Below, piece after piece: positions 27,801 to 35,083 of a DNA stretch of 64,000 nt. The stretch spans positions 2,852,001-2,916,000 of the forward strand of contig OZ253956.1 of assembly GCA_965267355.1 (NCBI GenBank), given 5' to 3'. The position numbers and the translations under genes were made by a program. This DNA comes from GCA-002793235 sp965267355. Its GTDB lineage: Bacteria > Bacteroidota > Bacteroidia > Flavobacteriales_E > Vicingaceae. How positions within the stretch are numbered: position 1 is the stretch's first letter; each line of letters opens with the position of its first letter. Under the pieces are notes generated by a model that saw only the letters and a program-made list of their open reading frames with translations, did not search any database and was not told the DNA's origin.

Positions 27801-29231
27801 AGTGGTTCACCAACCACAATTTGTGAGGGAAGTACAGTTTCATTTACTGACTTGAGTACCAATACACCTACTGGTTGGAGCTGGTCATTCCCTGGGGGAA
27901 GCCCTTCAGTATCTACCTCTCAAAATCCAACAGTAACATACAGTTCTGCGGGAACTTATACTGTTACTTTAACTGCTAGCAATACATTTGGTAGTGACCC
28001 TGAAACAAAAACGGGCTACATTACTGTCAATGCTTGCGGAACCACTAAATTAAGAAGCCAAGATTGTGGTATAACTCTGCCTGATTACCTTACTTATATT
28101 ACATGTGACTGGGTTCCTGGTGCCACAGAATATGAGTATGAGTTTGTAAATGCTGGTTTAGGCTATAATCAAACTTATGTTCGGTATGGGCATACTTATC
28201 GTTTTGTATACTTATCTAATGTTCCTGGTATACAAAATGGAACAACCTATGATGTTAGAGTAAGAGCTAAAGTTGGTGGGATTTTCGGAAGTTATGGTAC
28301 AGTTTGTCAAGTTACAACTCCTGGAACTTCTATTACGACTCAATTGAGAAGTAGTGATTGTGGTATCGCTATGAGTTCCTACAACAATTATATAATTTGC
28401 GATTATGTTTCCAATGCTACCGAATACGAATATGAATTTGTGAATGCTGGTTTAGGGTATAACCAAACAGTTGTAAGAACAAATCCAATTTATAGATTTG
28501 TTTATGTTCATCAAGTTCCAGGAATACAAAACAATACAACTTATGATGTCAGAGTTAGAGCAAAAATTGGTGGTGTTTACACATCATTTGGAGCCGTTTG
28601 TCAGATTACAACACCAGCAGGACTAACAACCAAACTGAGGGATAACGATTGTGGTAGTACTATGGTAAGTTATTCAAATTATATCACCTGTGACTACGTA
28701 TCAGGAGCTACAGAATATGAATATGAGTTTGTGAATACTGGACTAAGTTATAATCAAACCATGTTAAGAACAAATCCTACTTATAGATTTTTATATGTTA
28801 ACAATGTTCCTGGTATTCAATTAGGTACAACTTATGATGTTAGAGTAAGGGCTAAAGTTGGTGGAGCATTTACTGCTTATGGACCAATCTGTCAGTTAAC
28901 AACTCCTGCTACTTTAAGAACAGCTTCAGTAGAAGAAAGTAAAAATCAAGATATAATTTCTACAATAGATAAGAGTAACGTAGAAATGATTATTTACCCT
29001 AACCCGAACCAAGGTGATTTTATTTATCTAGAATTAAATGGGTTACAATCAACTACTGAATTAATTGTTACTGACGTATCTGGAAAAGTCATCCAACAAA
29101 AAGTTCTGAATACTGATAGTGAAAATTATAATTCAACCATCAGGTTTAATGAGAAATTGAACTCTGGGTTTTATATAATCACTGTTGTATCAGGAGATCA
29201 AAAAATCACGAAAAAATTAATTGTAAGATAA
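24891..29231 (+). CDS. Large secreted BNR/sortilin-like propeller protein with PKD domains, triple repeat and T9SS type A domain
   Basis: 1446 residues. Signal peptide 1-23 (STSFGQ). Residues about 85-780 form BNR/Asp-box propellers with many copies of S-T-D/N-GG-S/T-WT (STDGGSNWT, STNGGTSWS, TTNKGSTWS, TTNGGSTWT), as in sialidase, VPS10/sortilin and xyloglucanase folds. Then PKD (about 785-870), a PKD-like Ig domain (about 875-960) and a second PKD (about 963-1046). Three near-identical repeats of 97-98 residues follow (1051-1342), then a type A T9SS sorting domain from IYPNPNQG (about 1367). The propeller could bind or cut glycans or act as adhesin; catalytic residues could not be assigned. 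A strong terminator follows. Confidence 0.92.
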   Translation: MKKTLSLFLFSVLIFSYSTSFGQYSDLYLQEKKQAYKEFLKNHEYKNRPHYTKEELKAIPKYDRPDLAKELNFLQTMDPATGTVPYNKLIQAHKTTENLMAQNKTAIPGITWTERGPDNIGGRTRALMWDPNDGTGRTVFAGGVAGGLWKNTNITSGATQWTAIDDFWDNLAITALAYDPSNTQIMYAGTGEGYYNIDAVYGGGIWKSTDGGSNWTRLSSTSSYTRITRIAVASNGDVYASTNGNGIIRSTNGGTSWSTVLSSSVGGASTSRAGDLKIGADGTIYAGMGIMFATDGIYSSTNGTTWTKLNTGSNGFPTSDIQRLEIACAPSNSNVVYVIAHDGGSDVKGIYKTTNKGSTWSSLNLPNDADGGVSPDFTRSQAWYDLSIAVDPNDEDNVFVGGIDLFKSTDGGSNWTQVSHWYGGFGFQEVHADQHAAVFKPGSSTEIIFGHDGGVSYSSNATAGTPTISSRNNGYNVTQFYAGAINGTSGSNNMIAGSQDNGTHKFTSAGINSTTEVTGGDGAFCHIDQSNGNRQLSAYVRNNIYVTTNNWSNSSTLFSSNDGLFINPSDYDDKEDIFYSGYADGSDIRLRRIANPFGSDVQGTIVIASGSDDVSHVNCSQLSSAGNSTVFVGTDGGDVYKITNAQSGSPTITNIGSGLPSGNISCVAIGATEQQLVVTLSNYNTVSVWETTNGGSTWTNKEGNLPNMPVRWAMYNPLDFTQVFLATEVGVWSTADLTAGSVDWAPTNTGLANCRTDMLQYRSSDKTILAATHGRGLYTTTLPSASAPVAGFSGSPTTICSGDTVIFTDASTNTPTSWSWSFNPTTVTYVNGTNSSSQNPNVRFNAAGTYTVTLNATNASGSDQEIKSNYITVNDVPGNAGSITGNTTVCNNETGVSYSISSVSGATSYNWTVPSGASVASGQGTTSITVNFGTTSGNVSVTPVNSCGNGGNNSVAVTVSACGSAPVADFSGSPTTICEGSTVSFTDLSTNTPTGWSWSFPGGSPSVSTSQNPTVTYSSAGTYTVTLTASNTFGSDPETKTGYITVNACGTTKLRSQDCGITLPDYLTYITCDWVPGATEYEYEFVNAGLGYNQTYVRYGHTYRFVYLSNVPGIQNGTTYDVRVRAKVGGIFGSYGTVCQVTTPGTSITTQLRSSDCGIAMSSYNNYIICDYVSNATEYEYEFVNAGLGYNQTVVRTNPIYRFVYVHQVPGIQNNTTYDVRVRAKIGGVYTSFGAVCQITTPAGLTTKLRDNDCGSTMVSYSNYITCDYVSGATEYEYEFVNTGLSYNQTMLRTNPTYRFLYVNNVPGIQLGTTYDVRVRAKVGGAFTAYGPICQLTTPATLRTASVEESKNQDIISTIDKSNVEMIIYPNPNQGDFIYLELNGLQSTTELIVTDVSGKVIQQKVLNTDSENYNSTIRFNEKLNSGFYIITVVSGDQKITKKLIVR
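28041..28915 (+). repeat. Three tandem ~97-residue repeats in the large secreted protein
   Basis: Units start at 28041, 28335 and 28626 (294 and 291 bases apart). Each begins with T-T-x-LR-x-x-DCG and contains GATEYEYEFVN, LxYNQT, YRF, VPGIQ, TTYDVRVRAK and a closing CQ-T-TP. The layout resembles a fibronectin type III-like beta domain with a conserved Cys pair. Base-level divergence between copies shows the duplication is not recent. Confidence 0.9.
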
Positions 29232-29251
29232 TTTTTAATATTTCTTAATTT

Positions 29252-29285
29252 AATCCCGTATTTAATCAATACGGGATTTTTTATT
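29252..29285 (+). terminator. Intrinsic terminator after the large secreted protein gene
   Basis: Perfect 11-base stem AATCCCGTATT / AATACGGGATT with a five-base loop, followed by TTTTA. It starts 21 bases after the stop codon and seven bases before the next ATG, so the downstream lipoprotein gene must have its own promoter or be expressed by read-through. Confidence 0.92.
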
Positions 29286-29291
29286 TCAATT

Positions 29292-29720
29292 ATGAAACAT
29301 TTATTTATCATATTATCAATCGTCATGACAATAACAGCTTGCTCAACTTCTAACAATAAAAAAGAAACTGAAGCGATACTCAAAGTAATGCAACAGCAAG
29401 AACGAGATTGGAACAATGGTGATATCGATAACTTTATGCAAGGCTATTGGGAGTCTGATTCTCTAATGTTTATAGGTAAAAATGGTATTAAATATGGTTG
29501 GCAAACTACTTTGGACAATTATAAAAAGTCTTACCCCAGTAAATCTGCTATGGGTAAACTAGAATTTGATATCCTAAAATTGGAAGTAAATAATAGTTCC
29601 GCTTATATGCTTGGTAAATGGAGTCTAATTAGGCAAACTGATAATCCTAATGGATATTTCACTTTATATTGGAAAAAGATAAACGAAAAGTGGGTAATTA
29701 CAATTGACCATACCAGCTGA
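29292..29720 (+). CDS. DUF4440/SnoaL-like (NTF2-fold) lipoprotein
   Basis: 142 residues. The lipobox ends at Cys17 (MTITAC-STSNN). The mature part follows the NTF2-like pattern of DUF4440: VMQQQERDWNNGDIDNFMQGYW, DSLMFIGKNGIKYGW, LDNYKKSYP, SSAYMLGKWSL, GYFTLYWKKINEKWVITIDHTS (segments in order). Proteins of this type may bind small ligands or act as lyases/isomerases; no catalytic residues can be assigned. The stop overlaps the ATG of the next gene (TGATG), so it is cotranscribed with the CPBP-type membrane protein. Confidence 0.85.
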   Translation: MKHLFIILSIVMTITACSTSNNKKETEAILKVMQQQERDWNNGDIDNFMQGYWESDSLMFIGKNGIKYGWQTTLDNYKKSYPSKSAMGKLEFDILKLEVNNSSAYMLGKWSLIRQTDNPNGYFTLYWKKINEKWVITIDHTS

Positions 29721-30520
29721 TGTTAAAATACATTTGGAATAGCATTTTTGTTGAAACTTTTCATAAAACAGCATCAGAAAGACTAGATCATAGTCGTTTC
29801 GATAAAGAAATACTATTCTTATTCCTTATATCTGCTTTTAGCCTTGTGTTCATCGAATACTTTGGCAGCTTAAGTTTTGTTAAAAGTTTAGAGATTGACT
29901 GGATAAATAATGCAATTAATAACATAGAAAACTTATTTCCTAATCAACAACTTTTTCAACTCATCTATTGGGTAACAGTAATTTTTAGTTGCTATTTTTT
30001 AATTCCTGTAACTGTGATAAAATTAGTTTTCAAACAAAACCTTTCCGATTATGGGTTAAACTCAAAAGGAAGTTTAAAAAACTATAAAACATATTTATTG
30101 TTTTTTATCATAATGCTGCCTTTAGTTGTAATGGTTTCCTTTTCAGATAGCTTTCAAAACAAATACCCTTTTTACAAGCCTTACAATGAAACTCTTTATC
30201 CCAATTTTATTGTTTGGCAGTGTTTTTACTTTCTTCAGTTTTTTGCCCTCGAATTTTTTTTTAGAGGCTTTATGATTCATGGTTTAAAAAAACACTTTGG
30301 CTACTATGCTGTTTTTATCATGATGATTCCTTACTGTATGATTCATTTTCAAAAACCTTTGCCCGAAACCATTGGCGCAATATTAGCAGGAATAGCATTA
30401 GGTAGTTTAAGTTTAAAAAGTAAAAGTATATGGTTAGGGGTTGCCATTCATTACTCTGTTGCTATTACTATGGATATTGCAGCTTTATGCCAGAATGGTT
30501 ATTTTAGCCATCAAGGTTAA
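29720..30520 (+). CDS. CPBP-type (Rce1-like) intramembrane protein, possible glutamic protease
   Basis: 266 residues with about six to eight membrane segments. CPBP motifs are visible: LEFFFRGFMI (Glu178, Arg182), MIPYCMIHFQKPLPE (His209) and WLGVAIHYSVAITMD (His244). The family motif EExxxR is here L-E-F-F-F-R, so the first Glu, which is catalytic in Rce1, is replaced by Leu177. The protein may therefore be inactive or use a different base; similar WEFFFR/xEFFFR variants are known to me as common. It is placed between a lipoprotein and a TPR-PP2C phosphatase gene, with start overlap on one side and one base before the next ATG on the other. Confidence 0.85.
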   Translation: MLKYIWNSIFVETFHKTASERLDHSRFDKEILFLFLISAFSLVFIEYFGSLSFVKSLEIDWINNAINNIENLFPNQQLFQLIYWVTVIFSCYFLIPVTVIKLVFKQNLSDYGLNSKGSLKNYKTYLLFFIIMLPLVVMVSFSDSFQNKYPFYKPYNETLYPNFIVWQCFYFLQFFALEFFFRGFMIHGLKKHFGYYAVFIMMIPYCMIHFQKPLPETIGAILAGIALGSLSLKSKSIWLGVAIHYSVAITMDIAALCQNGYFSHQG

Positions 30521-30521
30521 T

Positions 30522-32552
30522 ATGGGTTTCTATAAAATAATACTTACTATTTTTCTTTTTATTTCAGTTCAACAGATAAAAGGTACTAACCTATTAGATT
30601 CACTAAAAAAAGAAAATGATCATTTTAAAAGAGCTGAAATACTCTTGGCAATTACTGAAACTTGCGAAATTGATGATATTAAACTTTATGCAAATCAGTT
30701 ATTAAAAATCTGCGATTCTTTAATGCAGGTAGCTCCAGAAAAAAAGAGTTTACTTAATTCTCATAGAGCTTATGCGTACAATAACTTAGGGTTCATGTAT
30801 AAAAATCAAGGAGTAGCTGACAAAGCTCTAAAAAACTTTTATTTGAGTTTATCTCTAAGCACCAAAATTAAAGACTCAATTGGTATTGCTGATACCTATA
30901 CCAATTTAGGCTCAACTTACCAACAGCAACAAGATGTAGAATCAGCAGACAAATTTTTCAACAAAGCTTTAAATATCTATAAAAACATAGAAGATGAAGG
31001 TGGGATGGCTATTATTTATAACAACTTAGGACTCCTTTACGAAAAGTATTCAAAAAAAGAGACTGCCATTAAATATTATCAACTAAGCTATGAATATTGG
31101 AAAAAACTAGATATGCCTAGATACAAGGCATATTCTCTTAACAACATTGGGGTAAACTTAGATGATTTAGGTCAACCTAATTCTGCCCTCATTTACCATT
31201 TAAAAGCTTTAGAAATTTTTAAAACACTCGATGATAATGAAGATTTAGCTTGGACTTACAATTTAATAGGAAGACACTATATCGATCAAAATAACTACTA
31301 CTTATCAAAAGAATACCTTAATAAAGCATATCAACTAGCTCAAACCAATACATCTGTTGAAACTAAACGAAATATCATCGAAAATTTTTACCACCTTAAT
31401 AATGCTATCAAAAAATATGATCTAGCTTTAAAGTATTACAAAAATTTTATTCAATTAAATGATTCCATTAAAAATGAATCGACTCAAAAAGCAGCCATAC
31501 AACAACAAGCCAAATACGAGTACGAAAAACAAAAAGCTATAGATGATGCAGAGCATGAAAAACAATTAGCCATAGAACAAGAAGCCAAAGAAAAACAACA
31601 AATTTTAACCGTTGCTACTGGTGCTGGTTTAGGTTTAGTAGGCATCTTTCTCATTTTTGTGTTTAACCGATTAAAAGTAACTCGTAAACAAAAAGGAATA
31701 ATAGAACTTGCTCACTCTCAACTTGAAGAAAAAAATACAGAAATATTGGATAGTATAAGTTATGCTAAACGAATTCAAAATGCTATTCTACCACCAGGTA
31801 AAGTAGTAAAACAATACCTACAAGAAAGCTTTATATTCTACAAGCCAAAAGACATTGTAGCTGGAGATTTTTACTGGTTAGAAACGATTAGTGATGAGGG
31901 TAGAATGATGAGTAATGAGAACTCAACACCCAACACTCAACACTCAACAACTATTTTATTTGCTACAGCTGACTGTACTGGACATGGTGTACCAGGAGCT
32001 ATGGTTTCGGTTGTTTGTAATAATGGCTTAAATCGTGCAGTACGAGAGCATGGTTTAACTGATCCTGGAAAAATATTAGACAAAACAAGAGAAATAGTTG
32101 TGGCAGAATTTGAAAAGAGTGAAGAAGAAGTAAAGGATGGAATGGACATCGCTTTATGTAGTTTATCTGTTGACAGTAATCAGTCAACAGTTTTAAAGTA
32201 CGCTGGAGCTCATAATCCACTTTGGATTATTAGAAAAGACACAGATTTAATAGAGGAAATAAAAGCCAACAAACAACCTATAGGAAAGTTTGATCATCCT
32301 GAACCATATACAACACACACCTTAAAACTCCTGAAAGGAGATACTATTTATATTTTCTCAGATGGTTATGCTGATCAGTTTGGTGGTGAGAAAGGAAAGA
32401 AGTTAAAAACAGCCAACTTTAAAAAGCTGTTACTATCCATTCAACAAGAAAACATGCAAAAACAAAGAGAACTGGTTGACGAAGCTTTTGAAAACTGGAA
32501 AGGCAAACTGGAACAATTAGATGACGTCTGTGTTATTGGGGTGAGGGTTTAA
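30522..32552 (+). CDS. TPR sensor with SpoIIE/PP2C-type serine phosphatase domain, second paralogue
   Basis: 676 residues from ATG 30522, one base after the CPBP stop codon; a longer TTG-started frame overlaps that gene and disrupts the signal peptide. Signal peptide 1-20, TPR repeats (about 55-320), one membrane helix (about 360-378, TVATGAGLGLVGIFLIFVF region), coiled coil, SpoIIE phosphatase domain from about 409 with VAGDFYW, TADCTGHGVPGAM, IFSDGYADQFGGEKGKK and LEQLDDVCVIGVRV. The C terminus is nearly identical to the paralogue at 16420. Between DFYW and ADCTG it carries 30 residues against 12 in the paralogue; the extra 18 are encoded by repeat-like DNA. It overlaps the convergent DUF423 gene by 4 bases. 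Confidence 0.92.
   Translation: MGFYKIILTIFLFISVQQIKGTNLLDSLKKENDHFKRAEILLAITETCEIDDIKLYANQLLKICDSLMQVAPEKKSLLNSHRAYAYNNLGFMYKNQGVADKALKNFYLSLSLSTKIKDSIGIADTYTNLGSTYQQQQDVESADKFFNKALNIYKNIEDEGGMAIIYNNLGLLYEKYSKKETAIKYYQLSYEYWKKLDMPRYKAYSLNNIGVNLDDLGQPNSALIYHLKALEIFKTLDDNEDLAWTYNLIGRHYIDQNNYYLSKEYLNKAYQLAQTNTSVETKRNIIENFYHLNNAIKKYDLALKYYKNFIQLNDSIKNESTQKAAIQQQAKYEYEKQKAIDDAEHEKQLAIEQEAKEKQQILTVATGAGLGLVGIFLIFVFNRLKVTRKQKGIIELAHSQLEEKNTEILDSISYAKRIQNAILPPGKVVKQYLQESFIFYKPKDIVAGDFYWLETISDEGRMMSNENSTPNTQHSTTILFATADCTGHGVPGAMVSVVCNNGLNRAVREHGLTDPGKILDKTREIVVAEFEKSEEEVKDGMDIALCSLSVDSNQSTVLKYAGAHNPLWIIRKDTDLIEEIKANKQPIGKFDHPEPYTTHTLKLLKGDTIYIFSDGYADQFGGEKGKKLKTANFKKLLLSIQQENMQKQRELVDEAFENWKGKLEQLDDVCVIGVRV
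31891..31953 (+). repeat. Repeat-derived in-frame insertion in the phosphatase domain
   Basis: The stretch contains GATGAGTAATGAG followed by several CAACACTCA/CAACACCCA units and encodes a polar peptide (SNENSTPNTQHSTT). The paralogue at 16420 lacks these ~18 residues at the same point between DFYW and ADCTG. The core 31923-31949 matches 22067-22093 in hisS at 23 of 27 positions. Confidence 0.65.
32167..32190 (+). repeat. Perfect inverted repeat inside the second TPR-PP2C gene
   Basis: CTGTTGAC, eight-base spacer, GTCAACAG: a perfect 8-base palindrome in coding sequence. It encodes VDSNQSTV, a position where the paralogue has FDLKNNEL, so it alters a surface loop without changing the frame or length much. 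Confidence 0.55.
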
Positions 32553-32944
32553 CTCTTTTTTATTTTCATCCCTCCTATAATTATAAACACCCAACCTATA
32601 ATTATTAGAGTTCCGCCTATTGGAGTTATTGGCCCTACATATTCTAACCATTCTACCCCTATTACATTCTTTAAGGTAAGTAAATAGACAGAACCCGAAA
32701 ATAGTATTACCCCCCAGAAGAATAATGTGGAGGCAATTTTAAATTGCTTTAAATTGTATTTATTGTTCAATAAAACAGTTATTAAAATCACTAAAGCGTG
32801 TATTAATTGATACCTAACTCCAGTATTAAAACTAGCTAAATACTCAGGAGATAAAACCTCTTTTAAAGCATGAGCACCAAAAGCACCTCCAATTACTGCT
32901 ATACAACCCAAAATACCTGCTTTAACTACCTCTTTACTATCCAT
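32549..32944 (-). CDS. DUF423 small membrane protein
   Basis: 131 residues from the ATG at 32944; the frame extends 16 codons further upstream but the DUF423 family starts near here. Four membrane segments are seen, with the family features GAFGAHALKEVLSPEYLASF near the start (14-33) followed by GVRYQLIHALVIL, then WGVILFSGSVYLL and GPITPIGGTLIIIGWV. Function is unknown in the family. It converges on the phosphatase gene with a 4-base overlap and is divergent from the saccharopine dehydrogenase-like gene (108 bases between). Confidence 0.88.
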   Translation of the reverse strand: MDSKEVVKAGILGCIAVIGGAFGAHALKEVLSPEYLASFNTGVRYQLIHALVILITVLLNNKYNLKQFKIASTLFFWGVILFSGSVYLLTLKNVIGVEWLEYVGPITPIGGTLIIIGWVFIIIGGMKIKKS

Positions 32945-33052
32945 AATTACTGATATACAACCGATTGAAAACTTGTTAGTAAAATTCAACAAAAATTGGC
33001 AAAAACAGTTAAATATTTCACGAATTTCACGTAAATAATTTCTAATAAAAAA

Positions 33053-34399
33053 ATGAAAAAAATACTTGTAATTGGTGCTGGAAGATCTACTTCTTCTTTA
33101 ATTCAATACTTACTATTTAATGCTGAGAATGAAAATTGGTTTGTTACTATAGCTGATCAATCCAAAGAATTAGCATTTGAAGCAGCTGACAATCATCAAA
33201 AAGCTAAAGCAATAGCCTTTGATGTCAATAATGATGAAGAAAGAGAACGATTAATTGATGAACATGATTTAATTATATCAATGCTTCCTGCCCATATGCA
33301 TATTTCTGTTGCAAAAAATTGTATCAAGTATAAAAAGCATATGGTTACTGCTTCATATGTCTCAAAAGAAATGAAAACGTTAGCTAATGAAGCTAAAGAA
33401 GCAGGAATAATTATCATGAACGAAATTGGTGTTGACCCTGGAATTGATCACCTTTCAGCAATGAGGGTAATTGATCATATCAGAGATAATAACGGTGACT
33501 TACAAGCATTTGAAACATTTACTGGTGGTTTGGTTGCTCCTGAGAGTGACAACAATCCCTGGAATTATAAATTTACATGGAACCCTAGAAATGTAGTTCT
33601 AGCCGGACAAGGAACTTGTAAATTCATTCAGAACGGAAGGTATAAATACATTCCTTATCATAAATTATTTAGAAGAACAGAAATTATTGATGTAGAAGGA
33701 TATGGGAAGTTTGAAGGGTATGCCAATAGAGATTCTTTACAATACAGAGAAATCTATAAGCTTGAAGACATACCAACTATGTATAGAGGAACGTTAAGAA
33801 GACCTGGGTACTGTAAAGCATGGCATTATTTTGTGAAACTTGGAGCTACTGATGATTCTTATATCATTGAAGATTCTGAGAACATGACTTATCGTCAATT
33901 CATCAATTCTTTCTTACCATATAACCCGCACGATTCTGTTGAACTAAAATTCAAACACTACTTTAATATCAGACAGGATGACATAGAGATGTTTGAAAAG
34001 TTTGAGTGGTTAGGAATTTTTGAAGAAACCAAAATTGGGCTAAAAGAAGCAACACCAGCTCAAATATTACAACATATCTTAGAACAAAAATGGACTTTAG
34101 CTCCAGAAGACAAAGATATGATTGTAATGTGGCATCGTTTCCGTTACAAGCAAAATGGAGAAGACAAAGAAATCCATTCATCTATGGTGGTAAAAGGTGA
34201 TGACCAAAAATATACAGCCATGGCTAAAACAGTTGGATTACCTGTAGCTATTGCTACTAAGATGATAATGAATGGTACCATCACTACTCCTGGTGTGCAT
34301 GTACCGATTTATAAAGAAATTTATAACCCAATTTTAGATGAGCTAGAGAATTATGGGATTAACTTTATAGAGAAAGAAGTTGAACCACGATTTTATTAG
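33053..34399 (+). CDS. Saccharopine dehydrogenase family protein
   Basis: 448 residues. N-terminal Rossmann motif VIGAGRSTSSLIQYLL (5-20), then SMLPAHMHISVAKNCI and MNEIGVDPGIDHLSAM, typical of saccharopine reductase / dehydrogenase (glutamate-forming) enzymes, with the C-terminal catalytic domain FTGGLVAPESDNNPWNYKFTW (split). It probably acts on saccharopine or a related N-substituted glutamate in lysine metabolism; related enzymes make carboxynorspermidine, so the substrate is not certain. It is followed after 3 bases by mqnB, in a run of seven genes in the same direction. Confidence 0.88.
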   Translation: MKKILVIGAGRSTSSLIQYLLFNAENENWFVTIADQSKELAFEAADNHQKAKAIAFDVNNDEERERLIDEHDLIISMLPAHMHISVAKNCIKYKKHMVTASYVSKEMKTLANEAKEAGIIIMNEIGVDPGIDHLSAMRVIDHIRDNNGDLQAFETFTGGLVAPESDNNPWNYKFTWNPRNVVLAGQGTCKFIQNGRYKYIPYHKLFRRTEIIDVEGYGKFEGYANRDSLQYREIYKLEDIPTMYRGTLRRPGYCKAWHYFVKLGATDDSYIIEDSENMTYRQFINSFLPYNPHDSVELKFKHYFNIRQDDIEMFEKFEWLGIFEETKIGLKEATPAQILQHILEQKWTLAPEDKDMIVMWHRFRYKQNGEDKEIHSSMVVKGDDQKYTAMAKTVGLPVAIATKMIMNGTITTPGVHVPIYKEIYNPILDELENYGINFIEKEVEPRFY

Positions 34400-34402
34400 A
34401 TT

Positions 34403-35083
34403 ATGAATATTCTTATTGTTTCTGCCACCTATTTGGAAATAGAACCTCTTCTACTCCAATTTAATTTAGAAAAAGAAGTAAATCAGAAACTTAGATCTTA
34501 CACTTATAACAACCACAATATAGATGTTCTTATTCCAGGAGTTGGTATGACTTGTACTGCTTACTGGATGGGAAAAACATTAAGCTCAAAAATTTATGAT
34601 CTATCAATAAATGTTGGGTTAGCTGGCAGTTTTGACAATAATATTAGTATTGGAGATATAGTTAACATCACCTCTGATCAAATATCAGAATTAGGAGCAG
34701 AAGATGGAGAAAGCTTTTTATCTTTAATTGATATGGATTTAATCATGGATGAAGATTTCATTTTAAATAATGGTGAAATGGAAAACACTATTTGCATAGA
34801 AAACGATATCATTAACTCTCTTCAAAAGGTTAAGGCAATTTCTGTAAACACTACCCACGGAGATGATGAATCTATTAAAAAAGTAAAAGACTTATTCAAT
34901 CCTCAAGTTGAAAGTATGGAAGGAGCAGCATTCTTTTATGCTTGTTTGTTAGAAGGTATACCATGTGCTCAAATAAGAAGCATTTCTAACAAAGTGGAAA
35001 AAAGAAACAAAGACAATTGGAATATTCCTCTTGCTGTTAGAAATCTTTGTGGTACTGCTCTGCAAATTGTAAATACTTTATGA
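34403..35083 (+). CDS. mqnB: Futalosine hydrolase
   Basis: 226 residues, nucleoside phosphorylase/hydrolase fold. It cleaves futalosine to dehypoxanthine futalosine and hypoxanthine in the alternative menaquinone pathway. Signatures: ILIVSATYLEIEPLL (3-17), the GVGMTCTAYWMGK glycine loop (46-58), INVGLAGSFDNNISIGDIVNI (split), and VESMEGAAFFYACLLEGIP with the catalytic Asp/Glu region and IRSISNKVEKRN near the end. The stop overlaps the ATG of mqnD (ATGA), and the pairing with mqnD strongly supports the assignment. Confidence 0.93.
   Translation: MNILIVSATYLEIEPLLLQFNLEKEVNQKLRSYTYNNHNIDVLIPGVGMTCTAYWMGKTLSSKIYDLSINVGLAGSFDNNISIGDIVNITSDQISELGAEDGESFLSLIDMDLIMDEDFILNNGEMENTICIENDIINSLQKVKAISVNTTHGDDESIKKVKDLFNPQVESMEGAAFFYACLLEGIPCAQIRSISNKVEKRNKDNWNIPLAVRNLCGTALQIVNTL

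Noticed and set aside
27053..27862. Long minus-strand open frames opposite the large secreted protein gene
   Set aside because: They mirror the Thr/Ser-rich coding of the plus strand, have no signal, no family match and no promoter; they are shadows.
28041..28915. CRISPR-like or satellite array
   Set aside because: The repeats are ~290 bases, in frame and protein-coding, so they are domain repeats.
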